A DNA stretch of 64,000 bases from an uncultured Tolumonas sp. (GCF_963676665.1 NZ_OY781378.1:248001-312000); one strand, 5' to 3'; shown: positions 1 to 9,221, counted from the stretch's first letter. The notes: generated by a model from the letters alone, not told the origin. Program-made: numbers and translations.

Positions 1-1887
1 TACTGGATCGGGGTTGCGGAACCCTTGTCTGAACTATTGGCTGATGTATATACCCATATGAATTGGCAACTCAACATTATGCTGTGTGCGGTATTGCTGG
101 CTTATGTTTTTGCCTGGTGGCTGGCTGGGCGTTTAGCCTGTTCATTGGTGACCCTAATGCAACAAAGTTTGTCGATGCGGCGTTTTCAGTTTAATCACTC
201 GACATCGCGAGTGAGCAGTCGATTGCTTGAAGTTAATGAGTTGGGGGAGTCGGTGTATATATTGCAATCGACACTTGAGCACTTTATGTCGTTGATTCGT
301 CAGTTATGTAAGACCCGCGAGCTGGCGACATTGACGGGAGAGTTAGCAGCGGTTATCAGAAAATTATATGGTGGTGATGGCGCTATTCTCTGGTTACCGG
401 ATGATGATGATGCCACTTGCTATAAGACCATGGTGCATCAGGGGAGCGGTAATGCTAACTCACTGATTTTGTCATTACCTCCAGGAGAAGATCCCACGGA
501 TAAAACCTTTGAAGATGCAGCATGGCGTTGGTTTGCCGAGCAAAACCTGAGTTGTAAACATGTTGAGTTAATCGCGCTGAAAGATCGTTTTGGCGAGAAT
601 ATGGGCTTTTTATGTGTTTATTTCAGTCAAGCGCCGCAGATAGATGCCTCGGTGCGGGCGCTGGTGGAAAGTTATCTGCAATTTGCAACGCTGGCATTGG
701 AAAGTCAGCACATGTTACAGCAACGCAAAGCCCTGTTTAGCTCATTAATTGAAATGGTTGCTTCGGCGATCGATGCCAAGTCCAAATACACTGGTGGTCA
801 TTGCCAACGGGTGCCGGAGTTAACGCTGGCTTTGGCGCAGGCGGCTTGCGAGTGTAAAGAAGGGCATTTAGCAGATTTTGATTTATCAGACGATGAGTGG
901 GAAGCGTTACATATCGCGGCGTGGATGCATGATTGCGGTAAAGTCACCACCCCGGAAGCGATCGTGGATAAGGCCACCAAACTGGAAACGGTACATAACC
1001 GTATTCATGAGATCCGTACTCGCTTTGAAGTGTTAAAGCGCGATAAACAAATCAGTGCGTTGCAACGTCAGTTAGCCGGTGAATCGGAAGCAGAACTACG
1101 CGTTTGGTTACAACAGGAATGGCAACGGTTGGATGGCGAATTTGCGTTTGTCGCAGAATGTAATCTGGGGCAACAACGGATTGGCATCCAAGAAACGACA
1201 CGTCTGGATAGGATTGCCGAACAATGCTGGTGGCGCACGCTGGATGATACGTTAGGCCTGTCGCATGAAGAATTAGCGCGTAAAGCCCCGTCGCCATTAC
1301 CAGCACAGGAACACGTGCTGGCGGATAAACCGGAACATCTAATTCCTCATTTTGGCGACTATTCCCAAGAGAAAGATTTAGCAATAGGTGTGAAACGAGT
1401 CATTCCAACCTATAAAGCCAATCGGGGGGAGTGCTACAACCTGAAAATTGTACAAGGCACATTGACGGAAGAAGATCGTTTTAAAATCAATGATCACATT
1501 GTGCAAACCATCCAGATGCTGAACCAATTACCTTATCCCAAACATCTGAAATCAGTGCCGGATATCGCTGGGGCACATCATGAACGTTTGGATGGTAAGG
1601 GTTATCCGCGTCAGTTAGCCGCTAGGGATATTCCGCTGACCGCCCGCATTCTGACGATTGCCGATATTTTTGAAGCATTAACAGCAGCCGATCGACCATA
1701 CAAAAAAGCAAAATCACTGGATGAAGCACTTGGCATCATGCAACAGATGGCGCAATCTGGTCATATTGACCCTGAATTATTCGCGTTATTTCTGCGTACC
1801 GGTGTGTATCTGGATTATGCGCAGATCTATTTGCCGCCAGAACAACAGGATGATGTGGATGTTAGCCAAATGGTTGCGGCATTATAA
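1..1887 (+). CDS. HD-GYP domain cyclic-di-GMP phosphodiesterase, membrane-bound (5' truncated)
   Basis: The frame is open from base 1 (it reads YWIGVAEPL before the first possible start, TTG at 25), so the gene begins before the window. Numbering from that TTG, a membrane segment lies at about residues 17-38, a GAF-like region at about 90-225 and an HD-GYP domain in the C-terminal half. The HD motif HDCGK is at about 302 and HHERLDGKGYP at about 518. HD-GYP proteins hydrolyse cyclic di-GMP. The part before the membrane segment is probably the end of a periplasmic sensor domain. The HD and GYP halves are about 165 residues further apart than in compact HD-GYP domains because of an inserted charged helical segment (about 315-475). 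Catalytic residues look intact, so activity is likely but not proven. A bidirectional terminator follows. Confidence 0.85.
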   Translation, partial: YWIGVAEPLSELLADVYTHMNWQLNIMLCAVLLAYVFAWWLAGRLACSLVTLMQQSLSMRRFQFNHSTSRVSSRLLEVNELGESVYILQSTLEHFMSLIRQLCKTRELATLTGELAAVIRKLYGGDGAILWLPDDDDATCYKTMVHQGSGNANSLILSLPPGEDPTDKTFEDAAWRWFAEQNLSCKHVELIALKDRFGENMGFLCVYFSQAPQIDASVRALVESYLQFATLALESQHMLQQRKALFSSLIEMVASAIDAKSKYTGGHCQRVPELTLALAQAACECKEGHLADFDLSDDEWEALHIAAWMHDCGKVTTPEAIVDKATKLETVHNRIHEIRTRFEVLKRDKQISALQRQLAGESEAELRVWLQQEWQRLDGEFAFVAECNLGQQRIGIQETTRLDRIAEQCWWRTLDDTLGLSHEELARKAPSPLPAQEHVLADKPEHLIPHFGDYSQEKDLAIGVKRVIPTYKANRGECYNLKIVQGTLTEEDRFKINDHIVQTIQMLNQLPYPKHLKSVPDIAGAHHERLDGKGYPRQLAARDIPLTARILTIADIFEALTAADRPYKKAKSLDEALGIMQQMAQSGHIDPELFALFLRTGVYLDYAQIYLPPEQQDDVDVSQMVAAL

Positions 1888-1892
1888 AAAAA

Positions 1893-1916
1893 GCCGTAAC
1901 GATGACGTGTTACGGC
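1893..1916. terminator. Bidirectional intrinsic terminator
   Basis: An 8-bp perfect stem (GCCGTAAC / GTTACGGC) with an 8-base loop is flanked by an A-run on the left and GTTTTT on the right. It lies between the convergent HD-GYP gene and the small unknown gene at 1936 and can serve both. Confidence 0.75.
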
Positions 1917-1935
1917 AAAAGTTTTTCATCCGGTT

Positions 1936-2271
1936 TTAATTTGCAGCCAAAAAGCCGATATCTTTTTCGCGGTAAGGCTCTTCACCATGACTGAATTCAC
2001 GGTCAGGAAATGCAGCAATTGACTCGATCTGATGCCATGGGATCAAGATCGCAGCATGGTAGATATCGGGTGGTGTACTAAAAAAGTCCTGTGTTTGCCA
2101 CTGTTTGTTTTCAACCCAAATACCTGCTGTTTCAACGCCTGCCAGCCGAACGTAAAACGATGAACAACCAGCATCATTAGGTTGGATCAGTGATTGCGCA
2201 CTTTCGACATAGCCAGGAATAAATTTGATCAGGATTATTTTTCCGACATAGTCTGCAATGGCATGAGTCAT
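1936..2271 (-). CDS. Small protein of unknown function, possibly SH3/Sm-like beta barrel
   Basis: 111 residues starting MTHAIADYVG. This start was chosen over a longer frame (to 2310) because AAGGAG sits 6 bases before the ATG. There is no signal peptide and no membrane segment. The sequence looks beta-rich: short hydrophobic strands, a central VRLAGVETAGIWVE stretch and an IPWHQIESI motif near the end, as seen in Sm-like or SH3-like small barrels. That fold guess is inference only. The gene stands alone between the HD-GYP gene and nirC, on the same strand as nirC but about 215 bp away, so it may have its own promoter. I do not recognise the family. Confidence 0.6.
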   Translation of the reverse strand: MTHAIADYVGKIILIKFIPGYVESAQSLIQPNDAGCSSFYVRLAGVETAGIWVENKQWQTQDFFSTPPDIYHAAILIPWHQIESIAAFPDREFSHGEEPYREKDIGFLAAN

Positions 2272-2442
2272 GGTCAGCTCCTTGTTCGATGAAGATATGT
2301 TTCTCAGCAAAAACTCTGCTTCTTCTTCATCACAAACAATCGATGAGGCGACAAGAACAGATACTGGGTTCTAATTTAATAGTAGATTCAGATAAGCATG
2401 ACGGAGAAAACAATTTGCAGGAACAGACGGGCGGTTCACATT

Positions 2443-2479
2443 ATGTTTCCCATCCACGCACGGCGTGAACGGGAAACAT
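2443..2479 (-). other. Hairpin downstream of nirC
   Basis: A long two-tier hairpin: outer arms ATGTTTCCC / GGGAAACAT (9 bp) and inner arms CACGC / GCGTG. It starts a few bases after the nirC stop codon. It has no U-run, so it is more likely a 3' mRNA stabiliser or Rho-assisted end than a classical terminator. Nothing else was seen in the 2311-2485 gap. Confidence 0.5.
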
Positions 2480-2485
2480 GGTCGA

Positions 2486-3295
2486 TCAGGCGTTATGAGT
2501 ACTCGTTTTAGCTGCAGTTGCCATCGCGGCACGTTTTGCTCGCGGAGTCGCATACCAGTAGCCTAAACCCATGAATAACACACCTGAAACCGTGTTACCT
2601 AAAGTGACCCACAGCAGGTTATAGCCAATACCTGATAAGGTATATTCCGGGGTGTGGGCACCAAACCAGGACAGTGCAAACAAAGTCATGTTCGCAATCG
2701 AATGCTCGTAACCGGAGGCGATAAACGCCAGCAGACACCACCAGATAGCGATGAATTTAGCGGCACCTTCAACGCGCTGGCACATCCAGATCGCCAAACA
2801 TACCAGCCAGTTACACAGCATGCCTTTGGCAAACAGTGCCAGTGCCGGTGCGGTGGTTTTCGCCAGTGCGACTTTGTGCACCAGACTGTCGGCCGCAGGC
2901 AACAACTGACCACCGCCACCCAGATAAAACAGGTAAGCGACGACGATGGAACCCAACAGATTACCAGTCCAGGATTGGGCCAGAATACCAACCGCTTGAG
3001 TGCTGCTCAGTTTGCCGGTTTTCACGCCAAAGGTCAGGAACATGGTGTGACCGGTGTACAGTTCCGCGCCGGCAATGATCACCAGTGTCAGCGCGATACC
3101 AAAGGTAGCCCCCATCACCAGTGGTCGAATTGATGGGTCGACCAGATTACCTAAGGTGAAGATCAGGATAATGCCTAAGCCGACATACGCGCCCGCCATC
3201 AGGCTGCCGATCCAGAAACTCAGCGGGTTATTCGCTGACGTATTTTTGATACGCGCCGCAACGGCTGCGCATTTTTCGATAGTTTCTTGATACAT
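2486..3295 (-). CDS. nirC: Formate/nitrite transporter family channel NirC
   Basis: 269 residues, the usual length for NirC/FocA proteins, with six predicted membrane helices. Recognisable FNT features include the GAELYTGHTMFLT loop and the SGYEHSIANM region, which carries the conserved pore histidine. It would move nitrite across the inner membrane to feed the cytoplasmic NirBD reductase. It is the last gene of the leftward hcp-hcr-nirB-nirD-nirC unit and starts 2 bp after the nirD stop, which argues for nitrite rather than formate as substrate. Confidence in the family is very high and in the substrate high. Confidence 0.93.
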   Translation of the reverse strand: MYQETIEKCAAVAARIKNTSANNPLSFWIGSLMAGAYVGLGIILIFTLGNLVDPSIRPLVMGATFGIALTLVIIAGAELYTGHTMFLTFGVKTGKLSSTQAVGILAQSWTGNLLGSIVVAYLFYLGGGGQLLPAADSLVHKVALAKTTAPALALFAKGMLCNWLVCLAIWMCQRVEGAAKFIAIWWCLLAFIASGYEHSIANMTLFALSWFGAHTPEYTLSGIGYNLLWVTLGNTVSGVLFMGLGYWYATPRAKRAAMATAAKTSTHNA

Positions 3296-3297
3296 AA

Positions 3298-3627
3298 TTA
3301 TACTGGCTCCTTGAGTTCAATTCGTCCGTTGTTCACTCGGACGGCATAGGCCGCAACAGAGAATTCCGCGTTTTCCAGACATACGCCATCTTTCAGGCGG
3401 AAATGCTGTTTTTTCAGCGGGCTGGTGATATACAACTCACCTTGTAAGTCCGCCAAAATGCCGCGGGATAACACGCTGGCCTGATAGAACGGATCAATGT
3501 TGTCGAGTGCAAACAATTGTTCATCAGCATAGGGGCGGAAGACCGCCACCTGATGTTGCCCCAGTAGCGCACACACGCCGGTGCCGGGAATAATGTCATT
3601 TACCGCGCAGATATCGGTCCAGCTCAT
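3298..3627 (-). CDS. nirD: Nitrite reductase (NADH) small subunit
   Basis: 109 residues, the normal size of NirD. It has the Rieske-like fold of the family (GVCALLGQHQVAVFR, LYITSPLKKQHFRL) but lacks the cysteine/histidine cluster ligands, as expected for NirD. It partners NirB in the cytoplasmic NADH-dependent reduction of nitrite to ammonium. The start overlaps the nirB stop by 4 bp (ATGA), indicating translational coupling. Confidence 0.93.
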   Translation of the reverse strand: MSWTDICAVNDIIPGTGVCALLGQHQVAVFRPYADEQLFALDNIDPFYQASVLSRGILADLQGELYITSPLKKQHFRLKDGVCLENAEFSVAAYAVRVNNGRIELKEPV

Positions 3628-6173
3628 ACCGGTTCCTCCAGCGAAATGTTGTAAGTAGGAATACGTTCTTCCGGTTTCGCCGGACGATGCTGCTGGCGCT
3701 CACCAACAAATTGCACCAACGGATCAGGCTGTGCGCTGTTGATGAAGTGACGGAAACGCAGTTTCTGTTGTTCATCACTCAGTGTTTCCTGCCATTCGCA
3801 GTGATACTGGTTACGGATAAATTCCATTTCCTGTTCCAGTTCCGCCGCGACACCTAGTTTGTCGTCGATGATGACCGACTTCAGGTAATCGAGACCGCCT
3901 TCGAGGTTGTCCAGCCAGCTGGCAGTACGTTGCAGCTTGTCTGCTGTGCGGACATAAAACATCAGGAAACGATCGACATAACGGATCAGTGTTTCTTTAT
4001 CTAAATCAGCAGCCAGCAGATCGGCATGGCGTGGTTTCATACCACCGTTACCGCAGACATACAGGTTCCAGCCTTTATCGGTCGCGATGATGCCAACGTC
4101 TTTACCCTGTGCTTCCGCACATTCACGGGTACAACCGGAAACACCAAATTTCATCTTGTGCGGGGAACGAATGCCTTTATAGCGATGTTCCAGCTCAACG
4201 CCCAAGCCCACACTGTCCTGCACACCGAAACGACACCAGGTGCTGCCGACACAGGTTTTCACCATACGCAGTGATTTGGCATATGCATGACCGGTTTCAA
4301 AGCCGGCTTTGATCAGTCGATCCCAGATGGTTGGCAGGTCGTCTTTATGCGCACCAAACAGACCGATCCGCTGTGCGCCGGTGATTTTGGTGTAAAGCTG
4401 GTAATCGCGCGCGACAGCCGCGACTTCCATCAGACCTTCTGGCGTTACTTCTCCGCCCGGCATACGCGGGATCACAGAATAAGTGCCGTCCTTTTGCATG
4501 TTACCGAGGAAGGTATCGTTGGTATCTTGCAGCGGTGTATGGGCCGATTTCAGCACATATTCGCCCCAGCAAGAGGCCAAAATAGAGCCGACAGTTGGTT
4601 TACAAACTTCACAACCATAACCGTGACCGTGTTTGCTTAATACCTCTTCAAAGGTTTTCAGCTGACCAACTTTGACCAGATGGAACAGTTCCTGACGCGA
4701 GAAGGTGAAGTGTTCACACAGGTGATTTTTTACTTCAATGCCCTGACGGGACAATTCTGCGTTCAGCACCTGCGAGATCAATGGCACACAACCACCACAA
4801 CCGGTACCGGCTTTGGTTTCAGCTTTGATCGCCGCAACGGTATGACAACCCGCAGCCACGGCTTGCGCGATACGACCTTTGGTGACGTCGAAGCAAGAAC
4901 AGATCTGTGCGCTGTCGGGCAGGGCATCGACACCCAGTGTTGGTTTCGCACCCGCATGCGCAGGCAAAATCAGCGTATCTGGATGCGCTGGCAGCGGCAT
5001 GTCGTTGAGTTTCAACTGCAGCAGATTACCGTAATCGGTAGTATCACCCACCAGCACCGCACCTAACAGTTTGGCGCCATCACCGCTGACCACAATTTTC
5101 TTATAGATGCCTGCGGCGTCATCTTGATAGACATAGCTCAGGCTTTCTGGTGTACGACCCTGAGCATCACCGATACTGCCCACTTCCACACCCAGCAGTT
5201 TCAGTTTGGCGCTCATATCAGCACCAGTGAAGGCGTTGTCATTACCTAACAGGTGATCAACGGCCACTTGCGCCATCTTGTAACCCGGCGCGACCAGACC
5301 AAAGAAACGACCATGCCAGGCGGCACATTCACCAATGGCATAGATATGTTCATCGGCAGTCAGGCAGTAGTCATTGATCTCAACACCACCACGTTCGGCG
5401 ATGGGCAGCTCGGAGTAACGTGCCAGCGTATCTTGCGGACGAATACCGGTTGAGAACACCACCAGATCGACATCCAGCGTGCTGTCGTCGGCAAAACGCA
5501 GTTGGTGATGACCTTGTTTACCTTGGTAGTGCGCGATTTCACTGGTATTTTTGCTGGTGTGTACGGTGACACCGAGGCTTTCGATCTTACGGCGCAGCAT
5601 TTCACCGCCCTGACGATCAAGCTGTTCGGCCATCAGTACCGGTGCAAATTCAATCACGTGGGTTTCTAAGCCTAACGCTTTTAATGCGCCAGCCGCTTCC
5701 AGACCCAGCAGACCACCGCCGACCACAACACCGCTTTTACCTTGTTTCGCCGCTTCGCGAATGGCTTTCAGATCTTCAATAGTGCGGTAAACAAAACATT
5801 CGTGATGCGCACTACCGGCGATATTTGGCACCCACGGGTAAGAACCGGTTGCCAGCACCAAGGTGTCATACGGCAGGGTTTGCCCTTGATTGGTTTCAAT
5901 GACTTTTTGTGTGCGATCGATACGTTTTACGGCTTCATTGAGGAATAACTTAATGCCATGTTTTTCGTAAAAGCCCGGTTTCACCAGACTCAGCTCCGCC
6001 GCGGTGTGGTGCGAAAAATAGGAAGACAAATGCACGCGGTCATACGCTTCGCGTGGCTCTGCGCCAAAGACGGTTACGTCATACTGGCTGAGGTCGGCTT
6101 TATCCACCAACTCTTCCAGATAACGATGGCCGACCATGCCATTACCAACGATGATTATTCGATGTTTCTGCAT
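3624..6173 (-). CDS. nirB: Nitrite reductase (NADH) large subunit
   Basis: 849 residues, full length. The N-terminal FAD/NAD-binding domain begins with IIIVGNGMVGHRYLEEL; a second nucleotide motif is VVVGGGLLGLEAAGAL. A BFD-like [2Fe-2S] module has cysteines at about 425, 427, 459 and 462. The sirohaem/[4Fe-4S] domain has cysteines at about 641, 647, 681 and 685. The enzyme passes electrons from NADH through FAD and Fe-S centres to sirohaem, reducing nitrite to ammonium in the cytoplasm. It starts 3 bp after hcr ends and overlaps nirD, so it belongs to the hcp-led unit. Confidence 0.96.
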   Translation of the reverse strand: MQKHRIIIVGNGMVGHRYLEELVDKADLSQYDVTVFGAEPREAYDRVHLSSYFSHHTAAELSLVKPGFYEKHGIKLFLNEAVKRIDRTQKVIETNQGQTLPYDTLVLATGSYPWVPNIAGSAHHECFVYRTIEDLKAIREAAKQGKSGVVVGGGLLGLEAAGALKALGLETHVIEFAPVLMAEQLDRQGGEMLRRKIESLGVTVHTSKNTSEIAHYQGKQGHHQLRFADDSTLDVDLVVFSTGIRPQDTLARYSELPIAERGGVEINDYCLTADEHIYAIGECAAWHGRFFGLVAPGYKMAQVAVDHLLGNDNAFTGADMSAKLKLLGVEVGSIGDAQGRTPESLSYVYQDDAAGIYKKIVVSGDGAKLLGAVLVGDTTDYGNLLQLKLNDMPLPAHPDTLILPAHAGAKPTLGVDALPDSAQICSCFDVTKGRIAQAVAAGCHTVAAIKAETKAGTGCGGCVPLISQVLNAELSRQGIEVKNHLCEHFTFSRQELFHLVKVGQLKTFEEVLSKHGHGYGCEVCKPTVGSILASCWGEYVLKSAHTPLQDTNDTFLGNMQKDGTYSVIPRMPGGEVTPEGLMEVAAVARDYQLYTKITGAQRIGLFGAHKDDLPTIWDRLIKAGFETGHAYAKSLRMVKTCVGSTWCRFGVQDSVGLGVELEHRYKGIRSPHKMKFGVSGCTRECAEAQGKDVGIIATDKGWNLYVCGNGGMKPRHADLLAADLDKETLIRYVDRFLMFYVRTADKLQRTASWLDNLEGGLDYLKSVIIDDKLGVAAELEQEMEFIRNQYHCEWQETLSDEQQKLRFRHFINSAQPDPLVQFVGERQQHRPAKPEERIPTYNISLEEPV

Positions 6174-6176
6174 AGA

Positions 6177-7244
6177 TTAAAGCTCCAGTTCTAAATCTGA
6201 GCTGGCGCGGCTGCTGCACGCCAGAATATAACCTTGCTGCTGCTCTTCCTCGGTCAGTGGGCCGGGTTGTTCACTGATATTCTCGATGCTGCCGCTGACC
6301 ACTTTGCATTTACAGGAACCACAAACGCCGGAACGACAGGCACCAATGATGGGTAATTGCAGTGATTCCAATGCTTCCAATACAGTTTGTTGATTGGTGA
6401 TGTCGCTGCTGGCACCAAAGCTAGAAACTTCCAGACGGAACTGGCGGGAAAGGGTTTCATCCGCCACGATAGGCGCAGCAGGGGTGAATGATTCTTTGTG
6501 GCTGTTGTGCATCGGGAACTGGCGATCGCGCAGGCAGCTTTCCAATGAATCCATATAAGGCGTTGGGCCACACATGAACGCATGGCAATCGCTCAGATCG
6601 GGTACTAACTGATCAAACAACACCGGGTTCAGGAAGCCCTGATAACAAACAAAGGCATCGGTGGTGTTATCTAAAATCAGTGACAGTTTGAACTGCGGAT
6701 ATTTTGCAGCCAGTGCCATCAGTTCATCGCGGAAGATAATGTCGTCGGCATGACGGGCGCTATGCAGGAACAGGATCTCAGTTTCGCGTTGGTTGTCCAG
6801 CAACCAGTGCGCTATCGACATCATCGGCGTAATGCCGCTACCGGCACTGCACAGCAAAATTTTACCAGCACTGCACAGCAAAATTTTACCAGCACTGTAA
6901 TCGGCTGGCAGGAAAAACGCGCCAGTTGGTGCCAATGCGCTCAGCGTATCGCCTGTTTGGAAATTATCCAGTAACCAGTTAGAAACTAGCCCGCCAGACA
7001 CCCGTTTGACGGTGACTGCCAGATCAGCAGAGCGGGAAGGTGAAGACGAAAGTGAATAAGCGCGGCTGTGTGACTGACCATCAATTTCAACAGTCAGCAG
7101 TAAAAATTGTCCTGGCTGATAACTGACAGCCAGTGCTTGTAACGGGCGAAAAACTAACGTTACGGCATCAGCAGTTTCCTGCCGGCGTTCAATACAACAC
7201 AGGGTTTGAGCCCCTTGTTGCCATACTTGGGGGGATTGGGTCAT
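6177..7244 (-). CDS. hcr: Hcp reductase (NADH oxidoreductase), with internal 24-bp duplication
   Basis: 355 residues. It has an FAD-binding domain of the ferredoxin-reductase type (RAYSLSSSP), an NAD-binding domain (AGSGITPMMS) and a C-terminal plant-type [2Fe-2S] domain with cysteines 303, 308, 311 and 343. It donates electrons from NADH to Hcp. A perfect 24-bp tandem duplication (6846-6893) repeats the residues KILLCSAG just before the NAD-binding motif. It stays in frame but lengthens the loop/strand at the cofactor site, so activity could be affected. It lies downstream of hcp with an ERIC-like repeat between, and directly upstream of nirB. Confidence 0.9.
   Translation of the reverse strand: MTQSPQVWQQGAQTLCCIERRQETADAVTLVFRPLQALAVSYQPGQFLLLTVEIDGQSHSRAYSLSSSPSRSADLAVTVKRVSGGLVSNWLLDNFQTGDTLSALAPTGAFFLPADYSAGKILLCSAGKILLCSAGSGITPMMSIAHWLLDNQRETEILFLHSARHADDIIFRDELMALAAKYPQFKLSLILDNTTDAFVCYQGFLNPVLFDQLVPDLSDCHAFMCGPTPYMDSLESCLRDRQFPMHNSHKESFTPAAPIVADETLSRQFRLEVSSFGASSDITNQQTVLEALESLQLPIIGACRSGVCGSCKCKVVSGSIENISEQPGPLTEEEQQQGYILACSSRASSDLELEL
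6846..6893. repeat. 24-bp perfect tandem duplication inside hcr
   Basis: Two identical adjacent 24-base units (6846-6869 and 6870-6893), followed by the first four bases of a third. The unit is in frame and encodes KILLCSAG twice. Perfect identity suggests very recent slippage, or an assembly artefact. Confidence 0.95.
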
Positions 7245-7269
7245 GTACTGTTCCTGTCTGATTTTGCAC

Positions 7270-7397
7270 TATATCCTTCGTATTTGAAGTTGCAGCGTCG
7301 TTGACCGCATTCTCTCACCCCAATCACATAGTCTATCTATGCTCATGGGGGTTCGCTCTCTTGTCGCCTTGCTGTAACTCCAATTACTTTGGGTATA
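7270..7397. repeat. ERIC-like repeat, copy 1 (between hcp and hcr)
   Basis: 128-bp imperfect palindrome starting TATA and ending GGGTATA. It has the ERIC core CTCACCCCA ... CATGGGGGTT around a CATAG/CTATG centre. It shares most bases with the copies at 52674 and 55439. It sits inside the hcp-hcr intergenic space, so if the two genes are co-transcribed it is part of the mRNA and would fold into a long hairpin. Confidence 0.9.
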
Positions 7398-7445
7398 AAT
7401 GACTGGCGCTTCACCGCCAATATGGGTTGTGAAGCGCCTTCGCGA

Positions 7446-9107
7446 TTAGGCTGCGAGAATGTCTTTCAGATCCTGTTCCACGGTAGTAATTGGTTTCAGA
7501 TCAAAAGTTTCATTCAGGAAGTTCAGCAGGTTTGGTGTCAGGAAGCCCGGTACCGATGGGCCAACACGAATACCTTTCACGCCCAGTGACAGCAGAGTCA
7601 GCAGGATCACGATGGCTTTCTGTTCAAACCAAGACAGCACCAGCGACAGTGGCAGGTCGTTCACACCACATTCAAAGGCATCAGCCAGCGCCAGAGCTAA
7701 CTGAATGGCAGAATAGGCATCGTTACACTGACCCACATCCAGCATACGAGGAATACCGTTGATATCACCGAATTCCAAATCGTTGAATTTGAATTTACCG
7801 CACGCCAGCGTCAGGATCAGGCTGTCTTGTGGCACGGCTTTCGCCATTTCAGTGTAATAACCACGTTCTTGTTTATCACCGTCACAACCACCGATCAGGA
7901 AGAAGTGTTTGATGTTGCCGGCTTTTACCTGATCGATCACAGCAGGAGCCGCCGCCATCAGTGCATTACGGGCAAAACCAGTCATGGTGTAATGAGGGAT
8001 CTCATCGTATGGGAAACCTTCCAGTGACGCTGCTTTTGCAATCACAGTGCTGAAATCATCACCTTCGATGTGAGTCACACCCGGCCAGCCGACGATGCTA
8101 CGGGTAAAGATACGGTCGGTGTATTTACCCACATTCGGGTTGATGATGCAGTTAGAGGTCATCACCACGGCACCCGGGAAGGCAGCGAACTCTTTTTGCT
8201 GGTTCTGCCAGGCGGAACCGTAGTTACCCACCAAGTGCGGGTATTTTTTGAAGGCTGGATATGCGTGCGCCGGTAACATTTCACCGTTAGTGAATACGTT
8301 GATACCTTTGCCTTCGGTTTGCTGCAGAATTTTTTCCAAATCATGCAGATCATGGCCAGACACCAGAATCGCTTTACCAGCAACCGGCTTCATGTTCACT
8401 TTAGTTGGTTCTGGGTGGCCGAAAGTTTCAGTTTCGCCTTTATCCAGCATCGCCATGACTTTGAAGTTCATCTGGCCGATCTGCATCGCGCAATCGATCA
8501 ATGGCTGCATTTCAGTTGGTTCCGTACCCAGGAAGGCCATGATCTGGTGATATTCAGCACCAACAGTATCATCCTGCTGACCTAAAACACGCGCATGTTC
8601 CATATAAGCGGCAGCGCCTTTCAGACCATACAGACACAGTAGGCGCAGGCCCAGAATGTCTTCACCGATCTCTTTATGGTTACGATTCACTGCTGCATTG
8701 GGTGCCCAAGTCAGCAATTCGGCTTTGTCCGCAGTCAGGATCAACGCCGCTGGGCCAGTTGCCACTTCCGGTGTTTTGCCCGCTAACAAGCAAGCTGCTT
8801 CGTAACGCGATTTCAGTGAGTCACGGTTTTGTTGCGCTTCATTGATGAACGCGATGATACGAACCGCATCGAAATTCACATTGGTCAGCGTGGCGAACAG
8901 TGCCTGACACACATAAGCATCAATGGCTTGGTCGACAATACCGACTGAGCGGGCTTTTAACGCGTAATCAGAAACGCCCTGCAGCAGATAAATCAGTACG
9001 TCTTGCAGATCGGAGACTTCGGCAGTTTTACCGCACATGCCCATGGTGTAACTGCAGCCTTTAGCTACAGGGGTAGAGATGGTCTGTTCACATTGAATAC
9101 AAAACAT
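7446..9107 (-). CDS. hcp: Hybrid-cluster protein (hydroxylamine/NO reductase)
   Basis: 553 residues, full length. The N-terminal cysteines 3, 6, 18 and 25 (C-x2-C-x11-C-x6-C) are the pattern of class II Hcp proteins from facultative anaerobes. Downstream motifs such as [19 protein letters not shown] and LACGKFKFN carry hybrid-cluster ligands. Hcp is known to remove nitric oxide, and to act on hydroxylamine, under anaerobic nitrite stress, with Hcr as its reductase. It is the first gene of the leftward unit. AAGGA lies 9 bases before the ATG. Confidence 0.95.
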   Translation of the reverse strand: MFCIQCEQTISTPVAKGCSYTMGMCGKTAEVSDLQDVLIYLLQGVSDYALKARSVGIVDQAIDAYVCQALFATLTNVNFDAVRIIAFINEAQQNRDSLKSRYEAACLLAGKTPEVATGPAALILTADKAELLTWAPNAAVNRNHKEIGEDILGLRLLCLYGLKGAAAYMEHARVLGQQDDTVGAEYHQIMAFLGTEPTEMQPLIDCAMQIGQMNFKVMAMLDKGETETFGHPEPTKVNMKPVAGKAILVSGHDLHDLEKILQQTEGKGINVFTNGEMLPAHAYPAFKKYPHLVGNYGSAWQNQQKEFAAFPGAVVMTSNCIINPNVGKYTDRIFTRSIVGWPGVTHIEGDDFSTVIAKAASLEGFPYDEIPHYTMTGFARNALMAAAPAVIDQVKAGNIKHFFLIGGCDGDKQERGYYTEMAKAVPQDSLILTLACGKFKFNDLEFGDINGIPRMLDVGQCNDAYSAIQLALALADAFECGVNDLPLSLVLSWFEQKAIVILLTLLSLGVKGIRVGPSVPGFLTPNLLNFLNETFDLKPITTVEQDLKDILAA

Positions 9108-9141
9108 TAGGGCGTTCCTTGATTCGATTACCAGAGATTGG

Positions 9142-9212
9142 GTTATCTATATCAAGGGTTGTGCCAATATTTATTATATTGATTTATAAGGAAATAATTT
9201 CAATTTGATAAC
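9142..9212 (-). promoter_or_regulatory. hcp promoter region with FNR-like dyads
   Basis: A perfect -10 element TATAAT (minus strand) is at 9173-9178. A degenerate FNR-like dyad (9199-9212, about 6 of 10 consensus positions) is centred roughly 40 bp upstream of the start expected from that -10. A better dyad, TTGATATAGATAAC (8 of 10), is at 9142-9155, inside the expected leader. Anaerobic control by an FNR/CRP-family regulator is plausible, but the better site is not at an activating position. Confidence 0.4.
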
Positions 9213-9221
9213 TGCGCAGTT

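Noticed and set aside
2654-3133. Long rightward open frame (159 codons) opposite nirC
   Set aside because: It is antisense to a clear FNT channel gene, has low-complexity composition and no ribosome site or family features.
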